A DNA stretch of 64,000 nt from Ipomoea triloba. Its lineage: Eukaryota > Streptophyta > Magnoliopsida > Solanales > Convolvulaceae. The stretch is taken from NCBI RefSeq assembly GCF_003576645.1, contig NC_044917.1:14781646-14845645 (forward strand), written 5' to 3'. Made by a program: the position numbers and the translations under genes. The notes below the pieces were generated by a model that was given only the letters and a program-made list of their open reading frames with translations, was not told the origin of the DNA and did not search any database. Shown in pieces: positions 58,336 to 64,000 of the stretch; position 1 is the first letter of the stretch; each line of letters starts with the position of its first letter.

Positions 58336-58522
58336 CCAGCAAAGATATATGGTCAAAGAGAAACCAAAATCCCCATTGAAAATCAGAAACATATTATGTA
58401 GTCCAACTTGTTAAAAACTGCTCTAAGAAAATCTAATATCAGTCTTTCACTAAATAAAATTAGTAATATAAAAATTTGGAGGATCCAATTCCCAAAACAT
58501 ACACCAACGTAAGCAGAAAGAA

Positions 58523-59688
58523 TTACATGAAGATGATGGTCCCAAGGAGTGACACGAATAAGAAAGGCATCCGAGCCGGAGTTGCAGCGCCGATGGCCGG
58601 AGGGGAATTTCCGGGCGTGTGATCATCTGACGGAGGTGGGGTTTCTAACTCCAAAACCTTGACGATCATCTTCAGCCCTCTCTCACAGTGGCCGGAAACC
58701 CCGCTGATGAAATAGTAGAGGCCCGCCCGCTCCAGCTTGACCACCGTTTTGCCGGCGTTGGAGAAGAACATGGGATGAGCCGACCGGCACTTCTCATACT
58801 CCTCTTGGCTCACCACCATAACTGAATCCTTCTGGTACTCAAACTCTACATACATGTTTCATGCATTCAAACTTTACATACATGTTTCATGCATAACAAT
58901 ATAATTAATGGATACAAGTAAAACCATAATAGAAAAATTATAATTTTTGCCCCTCCATAATATACTAATTATCAATGTTACCCTTAAATTTAAATTATTA
59001 GTGGTGTAAACGTTGCCCCCCAATTTTCAAAAATGTAACATATATTGCCCCTCCCGTAACGAAGGAGGGGCAATATTTACACCAAATATATGTACCATTT
59101 TTGAAAATTGAGGGGCAATATTTACACCACAATAATTCAGGGGTGACATTGATAATTAACGTATTATGGAGGGGCATAAATTACAATTTTCCCAACCATA
59201 ATCAAACTATAGGGCCGGGTAAACCCAACTAAGATGACAAGAGATTCACACTTGTAACCAAAAAATCACTAGTTTGAATCATTGCCTCTTAATTTGAGGC
59301 AAACCTAGACTGGTTTATTTCTTTGTGATCCTCTTCTGGTTAGAATTTTAAGGTAGAATTTACTTACACTCAAGGGTCGTAGGTTTTCCTTGTCATCCGA
59401 CAAAAGAACAAATTAAACTAAACCCAAAAGCAGAAGAACAGACAAGCTTAATATATACAAGAATATATGACGACCAAAATACTTACTTAGGGTGTCATTA
59501 ACTTTAAACCTATTCTTGGAAGCCCATTCATTGTAGAACTGATCATCTTTCGCAGAAGGGATAACCCAACCCTTCTCGCCGGCAACATCAAACTCATTCG
59601 AAGCAGCCATGAAAAAATAATGGGTGGAAGAAAAAAAGGTGAAGCACAGGAAAAGTTTGGAAACTCCGATGAAGAAAGAAGAATGCAT
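58523..59688 (-). CDS. Early nodulin-like protein (phytocyanin family)
   Basis: Two exons on the - strand, 59487-59688 and 58523-58845, join in frame to 174 residues. An N-terminal hydrophobic signal (KLFLCFTFFSS) is followed by the plastocyanin-like domain: EFDVAGEKGWVIPS, FYNEWASKNRFKVNDTLKFE, YEKCRSAHPMFFSNAGKTVV, YYFISGVSGHCERGLKMIV. A Pro-rich linker and a hydrophobic tail (MPFLFVSLLGTIIFM) suggest a GPI anchor at the cell surface. The two Cys (YEKC, GHC) should form the conserved disulfide. The first His copper ligand is absent, as in ENODLs, so it probably does not bind copper, though a His sits beside the second Cys. The exon junction falls within the usual FEY strand. Length fits the family. 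Confidence 0.93.
58930..59200. mobile_element. Foldback MITE in the ENODL intron
   Basis: The left arm (TTTTTGCCCCTCCATAATA, GGTGTAAACGTTGCCCCC, AATTTTCAAAAATG) is inverted in the right arm (CATTTTTGAAAATT, GGGGCAATATTTACACC, TATTATGGAGGGGC). The centre near 59055-59070 reads GCCCCTCC…GGAGGGGC. It is about 265 bp and inside the single intron. Confidence 0.75.
59213..59395 (+). repeat. SINE family B copy 3, in the ENODL intron
   Basis: It shares AAGATGACAAGAGATTCACA, CTTGTAACCA, TTTGAATCATTGCC and TAGACTGGTTTAT with copy 2 at 56735-56925 in the same order. It is immediately next to the foldback MITE and lies antisense to the ENODL gene. Confidence 0.55.
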
Positions 59689-60157
59689 TTTGGATATTTG
59701 GACTATGCAAAAGGGAGCTCGATCGAGGATAAAATAATGTGGGATTTGATGGGAGGAAGTTTGAGTTAAAAAGCTAAGAATATAATGGAGGAGAGAAAGT
59801 GGGATAAATGGCGGTTTGAAGGAGAGAGTCGATCGGAGAGAGATAAGGAGAAAGTGGGATAAATGGCTGCAGCAGTTTAGCTAGGAAGATCAATATAATC
59901 TTTGACTTGGCATGCTTTTTCAAAAACTATACATTTCTTTAAGGCCTTCCAAAAATCTATATATATTGTATATTACTGTACTTATAAATATTATATATGC
60001 CTAAATAGTCGGTCAATGGGTGAATCATGAACGTGATGAATGTATGTATATGTATGTCTTTATATAAAAACCTACCAACCTAATAAGAGCCAAAAATAAA
60101 TTTAGGCCATAAAAGAACTAAAAGATGAATGAATTGGTTCATATTATTTTAATTTTA

Positions 60158-60193
<36 letters not shown>

Positions 60194-60599
60194 CTACTTT
60201 AGCTTCTATTATATATCATTTACTTTTATTAAATACCCTTATATTCTGTCAGTGTAAACTAAAAAACAAATCTAATAAGAGCTAAAAGTTAGGCTCTAGC
60301 GGGAACTAAAAAATGTTGGTGTAATTGTTTGTTGAAATGAATGGTTCATATTATTTTTATTTTAGTAATTTTTTTTCTGCTTTACCATATATATCATTTA
60401 CTTTTTCTAAATACCCCTACATTCCAGTTGAAAATAATTATGAATTTTTCTTTTCGGAATAATGTTTATTACATTTATTTCAATAATAAATGTGATGGCA
60501 CTAGAACATTGTTAAATGATATTTATCTTTTAAATATGATTGATAAATGAGCATTTAATACATATTAATGTACAATTATGTGGTCCATTTGATGAAATT
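59689..60599. other. ENODL upstream region and AT-rich spacer
   Basis: 59690-59880 is the ENODL promoter side, with GAGAGAAAGTGGGATAAATGG repeated (about 59790 and 59850). A (TA) run lies at 60159-60191. AATGGTTCATATTATTTTA-like sequence occurs at 60136 and 60342, a diverged direct repeat of about 150 bp. Confidence 0.4.
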
Positions 60600-61868
60600 G
60601 ATTTTAGATCCTATATAGAGTTCCATCTAAGTCTGTTCCTAAGACACCCTATGAGATATGAGGAACCCCGTCTTTTAAGTATGTTAATATTTTGAGTTGC
60701 ATGGCTTACATCAAAAGCCTAAAACAGACAGATTGGAAACAAGATATGAAAATGTAGGGAGATATAACTTGACGAAGAGTTTGTTAATAAATCTTCCTAA
60801 TTAACCTAGTCAGATTTAGGAATATGTGCAAAAGGAATCAAAAGTTATGTCTCCTCTTTGGAGAAGTGTTAGACATGTTTGTTCATTTGTCATATTATAG
60901 TTGTCTTCATGACGCAGAGAGTGTCTTTGCAATTGGAGATAATGTGTCTACTACTGATCCTATCATTTACAAAGAGGCGATATCATATATCAATTTTAGA
61001 ATGTGGAACATTTGTTTTAACAAGGTAGTCAAATTGTTTGGCTATATTGTAAAACATTGATGGTCCATGTGTATAAAATGGTCAGTGGGAGTAGTTTCTT
61101 GTATTATATGTAGATGACATACTAATAATAAGAAATGATGTAAGGATAATGACTCTAGTAAAAGTTTGATTATCCTAAATTTTCTATATGATATATTTGG
61201 GAGAAACAACCTATATTATTGGGATTCAAGTCTATATGGATAGATCGAAAAGATTAATAGGTTTATCTCAAACTATGTACATAAAATATTGAAGTTGTTC
61301 AATATGTTAGATTCTAAGAAATGTTTTATTACCTTTCAAGCATGAAAGCTATCTCTCTAAAATTTGACACAACTAAAGAGATGAATCACATAAATAAAAT
61401 ACCATATGCTTCGGCTATTGATGATCTTATATATGTGATGTTATGTACAAAATATGATGTTTCTTATGGAGTGAGTGTCACTTGCAGACATCAATTAAAT
61501 CCAGGTGAATAACACTACACATCAGTTAAGTAACTAAGAGTTTAATCTTAACTAATGGAAAACGAGTATTAAAGATTAAATGATACACATATTTTGATTT
61601 TCTATCAGACTAGATGATAGAAAGTTTACATTTTGTAATAGTGGTGCAGTCAGTTGGAAGAATTCCAAACAGGAAATGATTTCATATTCAACCACTCAAG
61701 CCGAGAATGTTGCTGCTATCATCTTCCAAGAGATTTCATTGGAAAAAGAGATATATCAATGTAGATAATAGCATTTACGGATAACCTAGCAGGTTCATTT
61801 TTTATACCACTTAATCAGGAGTGGTTAGATCGGCATCTTGAGAAGATGAGGATCTAGTGTAGGGAGAC
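60600..61868 (+). pseudogene. Ty1/copia polyprotein remnant
   Basis: With many shifts and stops the + strand shows, in order, an integrase end (SKSVPKTPYEI), the reverse-transcriptase motif around YVDDILII near 61110, the later RT/RNase H region PYASAIDDLIYVMLCTKYDV at about 61400-61470, and an RNase H end (AVSWKNSKQE…STTQAE) near 61650-61710. This is the copia order. No stretch is intact, so it is an old copy. No 5' LTR was seen. Confidence 0.72.
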
Positions 61869-62700
61869 TGTTAGACATGTATGTCATATGAGCCAACATT
61901 TATTGTTATGAACATTGATTTCTGATTAAATAAATATAATAAATAAGTGTTATATTTATTTTATCTTGACTTAATTAATATTTGATATTATTCCATACTA
62001 TCTTCTTAATTCTTCATTCTTAAGAGTTAAGAATATGAGTGACGAAGAATTAATAAATGAAGTATAGTAAAAACGTTCATAGTCATAGTAATTCTAATTG
62101 GGCATTTGAATTTCGATACGACTAGCACATTGTCCTTCTTATAGTGAGTTTCATGCCATTCTGTATGAGATACAGAGAGCGGATATGTGGATGATTGTTA
62201 GAGAACAAGTCTTTGAACAATGACTGACTACAATGTACCGCATTGGTGTTTACCTACATGTCATCAATATGTTGTATGTTACAAGTATGCAATAATCCTT
62301 TGACTTGAGACGACATAGTTGTCTCGTACATATGGTGGACTAGCTTTTGTCAGTATGCGTCTTTTGTCCTTATGGGACTATAAGTGTACTTGGTGGCCTA
62401 GTTCAGTATTGTACGGAAACATGCGTGTGTTATCCACCGCCTTGAAGTAACAAGGATGTTCTAATCTATTCAATAATCATACAATGAGAATCTCTGGCCA
62501 GAGTATAATGAAGTTGGACTTCAGGTTAAGAATATTGAATAGACATATTGACCAAGTTTATGGGTTTGACCATGACCTTTACCTGGTTCAGAACAAGTGT
62601 TGTGTGGAAGGAATGTTGCATAATATTTGTAACAGAAAGGTTCATTATAATATATTTAAATATATTTGTTGGTTCTACGGCTGCGCTACAACCGTTTCGG
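61869..62700 (+). repeat. Probable 3' LTR of the copia remnant
   Basis: TGTTAGACATGTATGTC begins at 61869, right after a purine-rich GTAGGGAGAC, as an LTR start should. Long non-coding sequence of similar character follows. The far end was not identified, so the end given is a guess. Confidence 0.4.

Positions 62701-64000
<1,300 letters not shown>

Overview
The window looks like nuclear DNA of a eudicot plant. The genes have many short GT-AG introns, the proteins are plant-specific families (phytocyanin/ENODL, MIZ1-type, plant kinesin-8, FBD-type F-box), the two tRNA genes have plant nuclear form, the intergenic DNA is very AT-rich, and transposable elements dominate. Nothing seen fixes the species; an asterid is possible but this is only a guess. 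The run of 39 G at the very start looks like an assembly artefact.

Five protein genes look intact: a kinesin-8 motor (KIN8A-like, + strand, 7 coding exons, 10.9-14.7 kb), a one-exon MIZ1/DUF617 protein (- strand, 20.9-21.8 kb), the NC2-beta/Dr1 histone-fold repressor (- strand, 5 coding exons plus a leader intron, 23.9-27.7 kb), a DEAD-box RNA helicase of the Has1/DDX18 type (RH27/RH51-like, + strand, 12 coding exons, 51.7-57.3 kb), and an early-nodulin-like phytocyanin (- strand, 2 exons, 58.5-59.7 kb). A convergent tRNA-Cys(GCA)/tRNA-Val(AAC) pair sits at 48.3-48.5 kb. A first exon of a rhomboid-like protein (RBL14 type) lies at 1.5-1.7 kb without a recognisable remainder. Reading frames of the multi-exon genes were checked by exon length: each model closes in frame.

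The rest is mostly repeats. 2.0-8.6 kb is a Ty3-type LTR retrotransposon that carries only gag-protease remnants, with a 4.2-kb PIF/Harbinger transposon nested in its 5' LTR; the uninterrupted 3' LTR acts as an internal empty-site control. 28.1-29.5 kb holds a hAT remnant. 30.5-31.7, 44.5-45.3 and 46.5-46.9 kb hold decayed FBD/LRR F-box-like sequences. 39.8-41.7 kb is a Mutator-like element with long terminal inverted repeats and a 10-bp target duplication; it holds possible captured gene fragments and a nested 8-bp-TSD element, and again a nearby tandem copy of the target serves as an empty site. 49.6-49.8 kb is a Cassandra-like LTR with 5S-rRNA-like pol III promoter boxes followed by a tRNA-Met primer site. 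60.6-61.9 kb is a ruined Ty1/copia polyprotein. Several foldback MITEs (16.0, 19.1, 36.0, 42.3, 58.9 kb), tRNA-like SINEs (some with clear target duplications), a repeated Helitron-like family (8.9, 29.7, 35.2, 51.2 kb) and microsatellites, including a (GA) tract of about 186 units, fill the remaining space.

The genes do not form a pathway or cluster. The window is best read as ordinary single-copy plant genes separated by layered transposon insertions. No undescribed biochemical system was seen; the most informative structures are the two insertions with in-cis empty sites, the 5S-bearing LTR, and the tandemly duplicated telo-box leader of the helicase gene.
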